A stretch of DNA of 40,216 bases from Bog-752 sp963799395 (GCA_963799395.1 CAWCWZ010000038.1:1-40216), one strand, 5' to 3'. Counted from the stretch's first letter, positions 28,063 through 39,930 are shown. Numbers and translations are program-made. Notes: generated by a model not told the origin, from the letters alone.

Positions 28063-29065
28063 ATGAAGAAGCTCATCAACCGACCAGAGGACGCCGTCAG
28101 GGACGAGCTTGCGGGTATCGCCGCGGCCCACGGCGACCGGCTGAAGGTGTACACGGATCCCGACTTCATCGCGCGCGCCGACGCCCCGATCCGGGGCAAG
28201 GTGGCGATCGTCTCGGGCGGGGGGTCCGGTCACGAGCCGCTGCACGGCGGGTTCGTCGGCAGGGGCATGCTCGACGCGGCCTGCCCCGGTCCGGTGTTCA
28301 CCTCGCCCACGCCCGACCAGATGCTGGCGGCCACGAAGACCGTCGACGGCGGCGCCGGGGTGCTGCATATCGTCAAGAACTACACGGGCGACGTCATGAA
28401 CTTCGAGATGGCGGCCGACCTGGCCCGCGACGAGGGCATCGCAGTCGAGTCGGTGGTGATCGCCGACGACGTGGCCGTGCAGGACAGCCTGTACACCGCC
28501 GGCCGGCGCGGCGTCGGCGCAACCGTGCTGGCCGAGAAGATCTGCGGCGCGGCGGCCGAGCGGCGCCGGCCGCTCGCCGAGGTCGCCGGGCTCTGCCGCA
28601 GGGTAGGCGAGAGCGCGCGCGCGCATGGGCATGGCCCTCACCTCGTGCACCGTGCCGATGGTCGGCAAGCCCACGTTCGAGCTCGGTCCCGACGAGATGG
28701 AGATCGGTGTCGGCATCCACGGCGAACCCGGTCGCGAGCGCCGTCCGCTGGCCTCCGCGCGCGAGGTCGCGGAGACGCTCGCGGCAGCCGTCGTCGACGA
28801 CTTGCCGTTCGGCCGCGGCGACCGCGTGCTGGCCTTCGTGAACGGCCTGGGCGGCACGCCGCTCATGGAGCTCTACGTGATCTACGGCGAGCTCCACCGG
28901 CTGCTCGAGAGCCGGGGCATCGTCGTCGCCCGCAACCTGATCGGCTCCTACATCACCTCGCTCGACATGGCTGGTTTCTCGATCACGCTGCTGCGCCTGG
29001 ACGACGAGCTCACGGCGCTGTGGGACGCGCCGGTGGCCACGACGGGTCTGCGGTGGGGCGCATGA
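28063..29065 (+). CDS. dhaK: PTS-dependent dihydroxyacetone kinase, subunit DhaK (frameshifted)
   Basis: About 333 residues after removing one extra base near 28618. It binds dihydroxyacetone covalently through His in the GIHGEPG segment. KVAIVSGGGSGHEPLHGGFVG, VLHIVKNYTGDVMNFEMA and ARNLIGSYITSLDMAG are typical. Corrected, the junction reads ESARAMGMALTSC. ATG 28063 has GGAGGGA at 28049-28055. It overlaps dhaL by four bases. With DhaL and DhaM it phosphorylates dihydroxyacetone using PEP. Confidence 0.92.
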
Positions 29066-29769
29066 GCGGGGAGGACTGCGGCGGCGGCTCCGCGACCGCT
29101 GCGGGCGCCGCCGGCGCTGTGATCACGCGCGACGGCGTCGCGGCCTGGCTGAGGGCCTTCGCCGCGGTGGTCACACGGGAGCACGACCGTCTCACCGCGC
29201 TCGACGCCGCCATCGGCGACGCCGACCACGGCATCAATATGGATCGCGGGATGCAGGCGGTGGTCGGCAGGCTCGACGAGCCGGTCGAGTCCGCCGCCGG
29301 CGGCATCGGGGCGCTCCTGAAGACGGTGGGCATGACGCTGGTGTCGACCGTCGGTGGCGCGGCCGGACCGCTCTACGGCACTCTGTTCCTGCAGATGGGC
29401 GCCGCCGCCGGACCGGCGCCGGAGCTCACCCTGGCGGGATGGGCCGCGGCGTTCGCGGCCGGCGTGCAGGGGGCGCGAGCCCGGGGCAAGGCGGAGCCCG
29501 GGGACAAGACCATGATCGACGCCCTCCTGCCGGCTGAAGAGGCGCTGCGGGCGGCCGCCGGCTCCGGGCTGCCGCCGGCCGAGGCTCTGCGCCGGTCGGC
29601 CGCGGCGGCCGAGCAGGGCATGAAGGCGACCGTACCGCTCGTGGCCCGCAAGGGCCGGGCCAGCTACCTGGGCGAGCGCAGCGCCGGCCATCAGGACCCG
29701 GGGGCGACCTCTTCGTGGCTGCTCGTCAGTGCGGCCGCGACGGCGCTCGTCGCCGGCACGGGCCCGTGA
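29062..29769 (+). CDS. dhaL: PTS-dependent dihydroxyacetone kinase, subunit DhaL
   Basis: 235 residues, intact. It carries the ADP cofactor that is phosphorylated by DhaM and passes phosphate to dihydroxyacetone on DhaK. The Mg-binding segment DAAIGDADHGINMDRGM is near residue 50; later GDKTMIDAL and the C-terminal SYLGERSAGHQDPGA are diagnostic. A Gly/Ala-rich start precedes the domain. It follows dhaK with ATGA overlap and is followed by dhaM after 37 bases. Confidence 0.92.
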   Translation: MSGEDCGGGSATAAGAAGAVITRDGVAAWLRAFAAVVTREHDRLTALDAAIGDADHGINMDRGMQAVVGRLDEPVESAAGGIGALLKTVGMTLVSTVGGAAGPLYGTLFLQMGAAAGPAPELTLAGWAAAFAAGVQGARARGKAEPGDKTMIDALLPAEEALRAAAGSGLPPAEALRRSAAAAEQGMKATVPLVARKGRASYLGERSAGHQDPGATSSWLLVSAAATALVAGTGP

Positions 29770-29806
29770 GCGGGCCGCCTTCCGGGCGCCGCGGAGGTCC
29801 GCACCG

Positions 29807-32363
29807 GTGATCGGACTGGTCCTGGTCTGCCACAGCGCGAGGCTCGCCGAAAGCGTGGCCGAGCTCGCGGCCCAGATGGGCGGGCCCGAGCTTGCGATCG
29901 CGGCTGCCGGCGGTCTCGACCAGCCGGGCAGTCCGCTGGGCACCGACGCCGCGCTCGTCGCGCGAGCCATCGCGGAGGTGTGGTCGCCGGACGGCGTCCT
30001 CGTGCTCATGGATCTCGGCAGCGCCGTGCTCTCGGCGGAGATGGCCCTCGACCTGCTCCCGCGGGAGCGGCGCGACCGCGTGCTGCTCACCGAGGCACCG
30101 CTGGTCGAGGGAGCCGTCGCCGCCGCCGTGGCGGCGGCGCTCGGCGGCTCCCTCGACGACGTAGCGGCGGAGGCCCGTGGCGGCCTTGCGGCAAAGGCTG
30201 CCCAGCTGGCGCCGTCGGCGGGGGAGAGCGCGCCGTCGGTGCCGGGTGGGTCGCCGGTGCGCAGTGGGCTTCTGGCCGCCGCGGCGGGTTCGCCGGTACC
30301 GCTCCGGGGCGCACGCTGCGGCTCGTCGTCACGAATCGTCTCGGGCTCCACGCGCGGCCGGCCGCGCTGCTCGTGCGCACAGCCGCGGCGTTCGACGCCG
30401 AGGTCACCGTCGCCGACCTCACCGCGGGGAGCGGGCCGGTGAGCGCCCGCAGCCTGAACGCCGTGGCCACCCTGGGGGTCCGTCGCGGCGACGAGATCCT
30501 GGTGCGGGCCGGCGGGCCGCAGGCCGACGAGGCCCTGGCCGCCATCCGGCGCCTGGCCGACAAGGCGTTCGGCGACCCGCGGGGCGTTGACGGCGCCTCG
30601 GATGCGGCGGGCACGGCTCGACCCGTTCGAGCAGACGAGCCCGTTCGAGCGCCTTCTCCGGGAGCGGTGCTGCATGGATTGCCCGGCTCGCCGGGCATCG
30701 CCATCGGCGAGGCGCAGCCTCTGGCGGCGGCTCCCGTCGAGACGCCGGAAGGTCCGTCACGCGATCGCCAGGCCGACTGGGTCGCCCTGGAGCGAGCCCT
30801 CGCCGCCACCGGCGATGACATCCACCGGGCGCGCGATTCGGTGGCCGGGCGGGCGAGCGACTACGAGGCCGCCATCTTCGACGCTCACCTGCTGTTCCTC
30901 GACGACGAGGCGCTGCTGGGGCCGGCGCGCGCCCGGGTGCTCGACGAGGGCGAAAACGCGGCGCTTGCCTGGGACACCGCCGTGCGGAGCGCGGTGGCGG
31001 CGTGGGAGGCGCTGGACGACCCCTATCTGCGGGCGCGGGCCGCGGACCTGCGCGGCGTCGGCGACCAGGTCCTGCGCCATCTGCTCGAGCTGCCGGCGGG
31101 CCCGCCTCTGGACGCTGCCGGCATCGTGGTGGCCTCCGACCTCACACCGGCGCAGACCGCCGCTCTCGATCGGGCCCGGGTCCTGGGCGTGGCGTGCGCG
31201 TTCGGCGGTCCGACGTCGCACGCGTCATCCTGGCGCGCGCGCTGGGCATCCCCGCCGTCGTCGCCTGCGGCCGCGAGCTGCTGGCCGTCGCCCGGGGGAC
31301 TCTGCTCGTGCTCGACGGCGAGGCCGGCACGGTCACCGTGGCGCCGCCGCCCGCGACCGTCCGGGCGGCCGGGGAACGGCGGGCCGCGGGGGAGAGGAGC
31401 GAGGCCGAGGCGCGGCGGCGGGCTCACCAGCCGGCGGTCACCCGCGACGGTCTCGCCGTCGAGGTGGCCGCCAACGTGGCCGCACCGGACGACATCGGCG
31501 CCGCTCTGGCCGCCGGCGCCGACGGCGTCGGCCTGCTGCGCACCGAGTTCCTGTTCCTCTCGAGCGATCGTCTCCCCGACGAGGTCGAGCAGGAGCGCGT
31601 CTACCGGTCGATGGCCGAGGACCTCGGCGGCCGCCCGCTCGTGGTGCGTACGCTCGACGTCGGCGCCGACAAGCAGCTCCCGTACCTGCCGCCGGCTCGC
31701 GAAGGCAACCCCTTCCTGGGGCTCAGGGGGATCCGCCTCGGCCTGCAGCATCCGGAGCTGCTGAGCGGCCAGCTGCGCGCCGTCCTGCGCGTGAGCGTGG
31801 ACCATCCGGTGCGGCTCCTGCTGCCGATGGTGACCACGGTGGACGAGGTCCGCCGCGCCCGCACTCTGCTGGACGAGGCGCGGCAGTCGCTCTTCGCGGC
31901 CGGCGTCGCCGTCCCCGAGCGCCTCGCAGTCGGCATCATGGTCGAGGTGCCGGCCGTCGCCCTCACCGCCGAAGCGTTCGCGCCGCATGTCGACTTCTTC
32001 TCGCTGGGCACCAACGACCTGGCCCAGTACGTCCTCGCCGCCGACCGCGGCAACGCCGCGGTGGCCGCCTTGGCCGACGCTCTGCACCCGGCCGTGCTGC
32101 GCCTGATCGAGCGGGTCATCACCACCGCCGTCGCGGTCGGGCGGCCTGTGACCGTGTGCGGAGAAGCCGCCGCCGACCCCTTGGCGATCCCCCTCCTGCT
32201 CGGGCTCGGGGTGACCGGGCTCTCCGCGGCCCCGGCACGGATTCCGGCTGCCAAGCAGGCCGTGCGGGGCGTCGACGTGACCGCGGCCCGGCGCCTGGCC
32301 GCGGCCGCCCTGGCCGCCGGCTCGGCCGCCGAGGTCCGCCGGCTGGCCGGCGGCGCCGGGTAA
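29807..32363 (+). CDS. dhaM: DhaM-type phosphotransferase: EIIA-HPr-enzyme I fusion (frameshifted)
   Basis: About 852 residues after two single-base corrections (near 30305 and 31222). An EIIA-Man-type domain holds the active His in VCHSARLAESV. An HPr domain follows with NRLGLHARPAALL. Enzyme I occupies the rest, with the phosphohistidine region GGPTSHA, then GADGVGLLRTEFLFL, LVVRTLDVGADKQ, GNPFLGLRGIRL and FFSLGTNDLAQYVLA of the PEP-binding barrel. E. coli DhaM also has EIIA, HPr and an enzyme I part (family knowledge), but there enzyme I is truncated; here the PEP-binding domain is complete, so one protein could take phosphate from PEP and give it to DhaL. GTG 29807 follows GGAGG. The second frameshift falls just after the active His of enzyme I. 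Confidence 0.87.
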
Positions 32364-32476
32364 GGGGGCCTGTGCCGGGCGGGCAGGGAGAGCTCGCCGC
32401 CGACCGGGTGCCGCGCCGACCCGACGTGGGCGAGCCGGCCGACGAGCGAGCCGCGAGCAGGTATCATCTGGAGAGC

Positions 32477-35400
32477 ATGAAGACGCCGACGGTACCGTTC
32501 GACTCCGACGCCCTGCGCGCCAACCTCGCGAGCACGGCCCAGGACGTGGTCATCCCCGACCGCTACCTGCCGCTCGTCGAGGCGGTCGACGGGTTGTACG
32601 GAGTGCGGGCCTCCGCTCGCGGAGACGGTGGGCGAGTACTTCCACAGCTTCCGCAACGCCGACCTGCTGGTCGAGGGCTTCCAGACCACCCTTCTGCGCA
32701 ACTGGACCTACTTCGAGACGCTCCGACGACCGCGCCACGCTGTTCGGGCTCCTCGCGGAGCTCGTCCTCGGACTGCTCGAGTCGCCGCTCTCCGGCGATC
32801 AGTTCTCGCTTCTGCTGCGCGGACTGCTGATGTGGTGCACGGCGGCCCTGAACGGGGCCGTACGGCGACGCCTACGACGATACGCTGCGCGCTGATCGGC
32901 GAGTCCTTGCCCGGCTGCTCGCCCGGCAGCCGGCGGCGTTCCTCGAGCGCGACGCCTTGCTGGCCGACCTGGTCGGACTCGTGCCGCCGAGCGACCCGGC
33001 CCTCGCGCGGGATCTTCTTCGAGCTCTACCGGCGGTGCTCCTGCTCGGCTACCAGCGCGTGGCCGAGCGTCTCGACGTGCCCGCGCTGGGCCTGGCGCAG
33101 GGGGCCGGGCTCACCGACCCGGCGGCCGTCGCCGAGCAGCTTCGACTTCCTGGCCAGGCGAGCGCCTCGACGCCCTGATCCAGGGCGTCGAGGACGGCGC
33201 CGGGCGACGAGCTGCTCTCGCCGCGGCGCCCGACGTTCTCCGACCTCCTCGAGCGGGCGATCGACTAGTCTGTTCCACGGTCGAGAACCTCGAGGACCGC
33301 TTCGCCGTGTGCCTCTTCTTCCTGAAGGACGACACGCTGGGCTACCGCCAGAAGGAGGCGATGGTCGACCTGCTGGGCGTCGTCAAGCAGCTCATGCATC
33401 CCGACAGGCACATGGACGTCGACAAGATCCTGAGCCGCCTGACCGCCTTCTTCCGCGACCGCGACAACCAGTTCCTGCTGATGCGCTTCCAGTGCTACGA
33501 GGCGATCGGCGTGGCGATCGGCGAGGCGGGCAACGTCAAGGCGGTCGACCACGTGGTCGAGGACATCCTCTCGTGGCGCTTCCAGTACCCCGACATCCGC
33601 GGGGCCACCGACGAGTGGGACGACGGTGGTCAATCCCTACCACCTGCCGAAGATCCGCTGCTGGATGCACATCATCGAATCGAACCCGGCGCTCTACGAG
33701 CGGCTCGCGGCGGCGCTCAACGTGCAGCTGCGGCTGGGCGGGGTGCACATCGCCGACACCGACCTCTTCCAGCGCGACGTCACCCGGTTCCTGAACGCCG
33801 ACATCCGCCCCATCTACTTCGTCGCCAAGCAGCTCCTGCGCACGCTGCCCGTGTACTTCAACGAAGTGGGCGCCGAGGGCGAGCTGCGCTCGGTCTCCAC
33901 CGAGATCGACGAGATCTGCGGACGGCGCGACTCCCTGCATGCACTTTCTGCGCAAGCAGCTCCACGCGGAGTCGTCGAACCGGCTGGTCGACGTTCAGCC
34001 GCGCCGTGCTGCGCTACTGGGCGACGCTCGACCCCTCGGGTCTGGAGCCGTTCCTCTCCGCCAACGTCGCTGGCGGCGGTGCAGGCCGAGGGGCAGTGGG
34101 CGCAAGGTCCTCACGAGGTGCTCGTCGCCCTTCCACCGGCAGCTTGCCGGCGAGCCGCTCGCGGTGCGGGCCGGCCGGCACGAGCCGCTCGAGGCCTTCG
34201 TCTCGACCAGCTCCGTGACGCTGACCCCGGCCGAGCCTTGCCGAGCGGCTCGCCGCCGTGTCGGCACACGGCGGCTGCCGGCGGCCGACGCCTCCGGCGA
34301 CGGCGGCGAGCCCGCGGGGCGACACCGACGGGCGCCGCGTGGCCCTGATGGTCAGGACCAACCAGCTGCTCGCCCACAAGTACTCGCTGTCGGCCGACAA
34401 CGTGGGCTGGGCGGTCGGCAGGCACCTGCAGCTCGACGCCAAGGTGCGCCACCGGTTCGAGACGGCGCTCTCCGCCTGGCAGCGCCGGCCCGTCCCGGCG
34501 ACGCGCGACCGCCTGCTCGACGCGGCGCTCGCCGTGCTCGAGGATCTCAAGGCGATCATCCTCAGTCCGGCGCCCTCGGTCTCGACCGAGAACATCTACC
34601 AGAAGCGGCACATCGCCGCCGGCATCCCCTCGATCTACGGCAACTACAACGAGGCCAAGTTCGACGCGCTGGGCCTGTCGTTCCGCGTCGAGAACCTGGT
34701 CGACCGGCTGTTCGACGACCTCGTCGCCGAGGGCATCGAGCCCTATGTCACCAGGGATTCGTTGCGCCGCATGTCGAGCCGCCATCGAGCGCTTCGAGCG
34801 GGCCCTGGCGGTGGACGGGGTCGACTTACGCGTCGCTCGACGCCAACCTGAGCATGCTCGAGGCGAGCTTCGATAGCCACAACTTCACGTTTCACCAGTA
34901 TCAGAACGTGTTCCAGTTCCTCGTCAACAGCGTCACCGAGCTCTCCGCCAACTCCATCCTCAGCCACGACCAGGTGCTGCACACCGTCCTCAGCAACGAC
35001 TCGCGTCAGTGCGAGGCGCGCTGCATGTCGGTCGACGCCGTCGCCGAGATGGTGCTGCGCGAGGTGCTGGTGTCGGCCCTGGGCATGCAGGCCCTCGACC
35101 GCTACGTGGCGGCCGCCCTGCGCCGGATCTCGCTGCTCAACGGCCGCCTCAGCAGTCAGGCTCTGACCCGCATGATGAACTACGACCCGGAACGGCTGGT
35201 GTCGCCCATCCACGAGGCCAAGCCCAGCACCGACGACCAGATGACCCTGGGCTTCAAGGGCCTGGGGCTGAAGCAGATGGCCTCGTACGGTCACCACGTG
35301 CCGGAGGGCTTCATCCTCAGCACGGAGCTCTTCAGCGCCATGCCGGCGCATGTCGTACCGGCCCTTCTACGACGACACCATCCAGCGCATCCGCAAGGCG

Positions 35401-36781
35401 CTCGACCAGCTCGAGAAGCAGACCGGCCTGCGTCTTGGCGACCCCACGCGCGCGCTGCTCCTGTCGATCCGCTCGGGGGCAGCGATCTCCATGCCCGGCC
35501 TCATGACGACCTTCGTCAACGTGGGCCTCAACGACGAGCTGGCCGAGGCGCTGTCGCGGAAGCCGCGGCTCGAGTGGGCCGCCTGGGACTGCTACCGGCG
35601 GTTCCTGCAGTCGTGGGCCATGTCCGCGGGCATCGACCGCGACTTCTTCGACGCCATCATGACCGAGTTCAAGGGCCGCTACGGGGTGGAGCAGAAGCTC
35701 GATTTCACCCCGGAGCAGATGCGCGAGATCGCCTTCACCTACAAGGAGCGGGCCCGGCAGGACGGCGTGATCTTCGTCGACGATCCCTTCGCCCAGGTCG
35801 TCGCCTGCGTGTTCAAGGTCCTCGAGTCGTGGGACTCGCCGCACGCGCGCTTCTACCGCCAGTACATCGGCGTCGCCGAGGAGTGGGGCACGGCGGTGGT
35901 GGTGCAGCGCATGGTGTTCGGCAACCTGAGCCGCGAGTCGGGTTCCGGCGTGACCTTCACGCACAACCCGCTCGAGCCCTACAGCCGGCAGGTGCGGCTG
36001 TTCGGCGACTTCGCGGTGCGCAGCCAGGGCGAGGACCTGGTCGGCGGCCTCGTGTTCCCGCTGCCGGTCTCCGAAGCCCAGCGGCTCGGCAGCCCCACCT
36101 ACCGCGACACCGAACACTCCCTCGAACGGGACTACCCCGAGGTCTACGGCGAGCTCCTGTCGGTGGCCCGCGAATTGGTCGGCGAGCACGAGTACGACCC
36201 GCAGGAGATCGAGTTCACGTTCGAGTCGCCGGCCGCCGAGGACTTCTACGTGCTGCAGAAGCGCGCCGTGGTGCAGGAGCAGGCCAAAGACGCGGCCTAC
36301 TTCGACCCCGCCTCGCCCAACTACGGACCTCCGGTGGCGGTCGGCATGGGCGTAGTCCGGAGGCGCCTACTCGGGACGCGTGGCGATCAACGCCGCGCAG
36401 ATCGACCGGCTGCTCGCGGAATCGCCTCGCGAGAACATCGTGCTCCTGCGGCCCGACACCGTGCCCGAGGACATCGCCATCATCACCCGGGTGAACGCCA
36501 TCCTGACCGCGCGCGGCGGGGCCACGTCGCACGCCGCGGTGACGGCCAAACGCCTGGGCAAGACGGCCGTGGTCGACTGTCGCGACCTCGAGGTGATCGA
36601 GCGCGACGGCCTGGCTCGCCTGGCCGGCAGCGAGCTGCGCGCCGGTGACTGGCTGTCGGTCGACGGCCGTACGGGCAACATCTTCAGGGGGCGCATACCG
36701 ATCGTGGCCGAGCCGGCTCTGGCCGAGCGGGCGCGCATCGAGCAGTCACGGGCCCCGCGGCCGCCCGCCCGGTCGAACTGA
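32477..36781 (+). CDS. Large PPDK-like ATP-grasp/phosphohistidine protein (heavily frameshifted)
   Basis: A single gene of about 1430 codons, recovered in pieces across at least twelve frame changes, including near 32610, 32721, 32860, 33145, 33260, 33625, 33945, 34790, 35350 and 36350. The first 850 or so residues are helical and not recognised (pieces include SFRNADLLVEGF, LFFLKDDTLGYRQKEAMVDLL, QNVFQFLVNSVTEL). Next is a PPDK-type ATP-grasp domain: FKGLGLKQMASYG, VPEGFIL, SIRSGAAISMPGL and FGNLSRESGSGVTFTHNP. The phosphohistidine domain ends it with GGATSHAAVTAKRLGK. A PEP/pyruvate TIM barrel is absent. ATG 32477 has GGAGAG at 32470-32475. Probably a phosphotransfer enzyme of unknown acceptor. 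It may be damaged by sequence errors or be a true pseudogene. Confidence 0.7.
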
Positions 36782-36849
36782 CCGGGGAGCGCCGGCGAGC
36801 GGCGGTTCAGATGCCCGCTTGCGCCGTTCGGTCGATTCTCGGGGAGGCT

Positions 36850-37536
36850 TTACTTGAAGACGTTGACGGCGCGGGCGACCACGAGGCCGAGCAGCGCCAG
36901 TGAGATACCCGACTGGGCCATCATCGCGAGCTTGTTCCAGGGGCGCAGCGGCATGGTGTCGGTCGGGCTGAAGGCGGTCGCGCCGGTGAAGCCCAGGTAG
37001 AGGTAGTCGACGAATCGCGGTCGCCAGTCGGCTGGGGCGAGCTCGGGGTTGAGCTGCTGGGGAAAGGCGAAGTCGGGATGGGCCGGCAAGCCGTGGGCGC
37101 GGACCGCGGGACCGCCGCTGTCGAGCTCCCAGTAGAGCAGGCCGAAGGCGATGATGTTGGACGTCCAGACGATGCCGCCGGCGGCCAGCAGCGCTCCGGC
37201 CGCGTTGACGGCCGACCCGCCGCGGATCAGCTGGACGATGAGCACGCTCGTGCACCACAGCGTCGTCGCGACGAGCAGCGCGATCAGCGTGACCGACAGC
37301 GTGCGCACCGGTCGCGAGCGCCGGTCGATCTTGCCGGGGTCGCCGATCATCACCGCCACCAGCAGGAGGCCTTCGACGACCGGCACTCCCCAGCGCGGGC
37401 GGACGATGAGGCTGTGCGGCAGCAGCAGCGTAAGGACGATGACGGAAAGGACGGCGGTCGCCATGGGCCAGCGGGCCTCGCCGATGACCGGCGGCGTACC
37501 GGCGGCGGTTCCGCCCACGCGCTCCTCGTCGGCCAT
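36850..37536 (-). CDS. Membrane protein, DUF1345-like
   Basis: 228 residues with about five hydrophobic segments, including ATAVLSVIVLTLLLPHSL, VVEGLLLVAVMIG and TLIALLVATTLW. The C-terminal part has YLYLGFTGATAFSPTDTMPL followed by a last helix ending ARAVNVFK, which resembles the DUF1345 family. No function is known. ATG 37536 lies about 130 bases from the divergent nadE start. Confidence 0.75.
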   Translation of the reverse strand: MADEERVGGTAAGTPPVIGEARWPMATAVLSVIVLTLLLPHSLIVRPRWGVPVVEGLLLVAVMIGDPGKIDRRSRPVRTLSVTLIALLVATTLWCTSVLIVQLIRGGSAVNAAGALLAAGGIVWTSNIIAFGLLYWELDSGGPAVRAHGLPAHPDFAFPQQLNPELAPADWRPRFVDYLYLGFTGATAFSPTDTMPLRPWNKLAMMAQSGISLALLGLVVARAVNVFK

Positions 37537-37668
37537 GTCACGCCCTCCCGGAGACTCGTTGCCGGACGCCCGACTTCTTCGGAAGGCCGCGGGAATCTCC
37601 TTGAGACCGCGGGGGAGCCACCGCCCATTCTCGTGCGGCAGGGCGTCCCGCGTGATACCGTCCGGGGC

Positions 37669-39376
37669 ATGAAGATCGCGCTGGTGCAGATCGATCCGAC
37701 GGTGGGCGACCTCGACGGCAACGCCGACCTGCTGGCCGAAGCGGCCGGCGTGGCCGGGCGCGCCGGCGCCGATCTCGCGGTCGCCTCGGAGCTGTCGCTG
37801 CTGGGCTATCCGCCTCGCGACCTGCTCCTCGGGCGCTCGTTCGTGGCTCGCGGCCGGGATGTGTGCGACGACCTCGCTCGCCGCTCTCCGGCGGACCGCC
37901 CCTGCTGCTCGGCCTCGCCAAGCCCAACGAAGGCGCCACCGGCCGGCCCCTGTTCAACGCCGCGGCGCTCCTTACCGACGGCGCCGTGCGGCAGGTGTTC
38001 CGCAAGACCTTGCTGCCCACCTACGACGTCTTCGACGAAGACCGCTACTTCGAACCCGCCACCGGACCGCAGATCCTGCCGTGGGGTGACCGGCGGCTCG
38101 GCGTGACGGTCTGCGAAGACATCTGGAACGACCGCGATTTCTGGCGGCGGCCGCGATACCACAGCGACCCCGTCGACGACCTCGTGGCGGCCGGCGCCAC
38201 GTGCGTCGTCAACATGTCGGCTTCGCCGTTCACCATCGGCAAGCAGCAGCATCGCCGAGGCGATGCTCGGCGCCATCGCCCGCAAGCACCGCGTGCCGGT
38301 GGTCTACGTCAACCAGGTGGGCGGCTCCGACGAGCTCGTCTTCGACGGGCGCAGCTGCGCCTTCGCCGCCGACGGCAGACTCGTCGCCGCGCGCGGCGGC
38401 GTTCGCTCCCGACATCCTCGTCGTCGACCTCGAGGAGCTGGCGGACGGCTCCGGACGGGGCGCCGTCCGAGCCCGGCCCCACGGTCGGCGTGCTCCCCGG
38501 CCTGCCACCCCTGAGCCCAGCGCCGACATGCTCGCCGCCGACGATTTCGACACCGGCGCTCCGAGGTCTGGCGGGCGCCTCGTGCTCGGCATTCGCGATT
38601 ACATCGCGAAGACCGGCTTCGGCAAAGCGTCTGCTGGGCCTCTCCGGCGGCATCGATTCGGCCCTTACCGCCGCGCTCGCCGCCGACGCTCTCGGCCGCG
38701 GAAACGTCCTGGGCGTCCTCATGCCTTCGCCCTATTCCAGCGCCGGGGAGCGTGGACGATTCGCTCACCCTCGCACGCAACCTGGGCATCGAGACTCTCA
38801 CGCTGCCCATCGCCGACCATGATGCATGCGTTCGAGGAGGCCCTCGCCCCGGCCTTCCGCAATCTCCCTCCCGGCGTCACCGAAGAGAATATTCAGTCCC
38901 GCATCCGCGGCAATCTCCTGATGGCGCTGTCGAACAAATACGGCTCTTTGCTGCTCACCACCGGCAACAAGTCGGAAATGTCGGTCGGCTATTGCACGCT
39001 GTACGGCGATATGAACGGCGGCCTCGCCGTAATTGCCGATCTGCCGAAGATGATGGTCTACCGCGTGGCCCGCTGGCGCAATCCTCCGCCGCGCAGATAT
39101 CCCCGAGGCCGATTCTCGACGAAGGCGCCCTCGGCCGAGCTGCGGCCCAACCAGACCGACCAGGACAGCCTGCCGCCGTACGAGGTGCTCGACGGTATCC
39201 TCGACCTGCTCATCGAGGAGCACCTGGGCGTCGCCGAGATCGTCGCGCAAGGCTTCGCGCAGGCGACGGTCGCCGCGTGGTGCGGCTGGTCGGCGCCGAC
39301 GAGTTCAAGCGCAAGCAGGCGGCGCCCGGCATCAAGGTCACCGACCGGGCCTTCGGCATCGGCTGGCGCATGCTGA
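37669..39376 (+). CDS. nadE: Glutamine-dependent NAD+ synthase (many frameshifts)
   Basis: It amidates nicotinate adenine dinucleotide to NAD+. The N-terminal glutaminase (nitrilase) domain shows MKIALVQIDPTVGDLDGN, ASELSLLGYPPRDLL, VCEDIWND with the nucleophile Cys, and CVVNMSASPF. The synthetase domain shows the PP-loop LLGLSGGIDSALTAALAADALG, LLTTGNKSEMSVGYCTLYGDMNGG, PSAELRPNQTDQDSLPPYEVLD and KVTDRAFGIG near the end. The pieces lie in changing frames, with about eight to ten indels between roughly 37890 and 39275. The true stop is unclear, and TGA 39374-39376 is assumed. Bases 38880-39060 use more A/T at third positions than neighbours. It meets a GAF gene on the opposite strand. Confidence 0.85.
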
Positions 39377-39930
39377 TCGAGCCGCTCGAACAGGTCGGCG
39401 TTGCGGATGGCGATCGCGGCCAGGACCGCGACCTGCGAGAACAGCTCCCTCTCGTCGGCGGTGAAACGCCGGCAGGAACGCGTCTCGACGAGACCGAGCA
39501 CGCCGATGATCTCGCCGTCGAACTCGAGCGGCGCGTCGAGGGTGGACTTCTCGCTCCAGCGGTCCATCTCGCGGGCCTCGGCCGGTGGAAGATCGGGATC
39601 GTCGCGGTGGACCTCGATCATCTTGCCTTCATGCACGGTCGGCAGGAAGCTGGGGCGCAGGTCGGGGTGGAAGGGTTCGCCGGTCACCTGCCGGCTCACC
39701 TGGTGGTGCGGCTCGCAGACCCAGGGCCCTTCGCCGCGGTCGAGCTCGAGGTCCCAAAAGGCGAGATAGGTGAGCAAGTCGTTCTCGGCGTCGTAGCGGT
39801 GGATGTCGCAGGAGTAGACGTCGAAGGCGTGACCGACCTGGCGGGCGATCGTGGCCATGACGTCGCCGACCTCGAGCGTCGACGCGATCGTCGCGCCGAT
39901 CTCGGCGATGATGGCCTGGCCGTCCTTCAT
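39058..39930 (-). CDS. GAF-domain protein (3' end uncertain)
   Basis: From ATG 39930 the protein begins MKDGQAIIAEIGATIASTLE and contains one GAF domain: VDMATIARQ-like helix (DVMATIARQVGHAFDVYSCDI), LGLVETRS and FTADERELFSQVAVLAAIAIRNADLFERL. This would be a small-molecule or redox-sensing domain; no output domain is seen. The frame stays open to 39058, but beyond about 39390 it runs antisense to conserved nadE sequence and looks like noise, so the true stop was probably lost to an indel near 39380. ATG 40026 is a possible upstream start. Confidence 0.65.
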   Translation of the reverse strand: MKDGQAIIAEIGATIASTLEVGDVMATIARQVGHAFDVYSCDIHRYDAENDLLTYLAFWDLELDRGEGPWVCEPHHQVSRQVTGEPFHPDLRPSFLPTVHEGKMIEVHRDDPDLPPAEAREMDRWSEKSTLDAPLEFDGEIIGVLGLVETRSCRRFTADERELFSQVAVLAAIAIRNADLFERLDQHAPADAEGPVGDLDAGRRLLALELVGADQPHHAATVACAKPCATISATPRCSSMSRSRIPSSTSYGGRLSWSVWLGRSSAEGAFVENRPRGYLRGGGLRQRATR

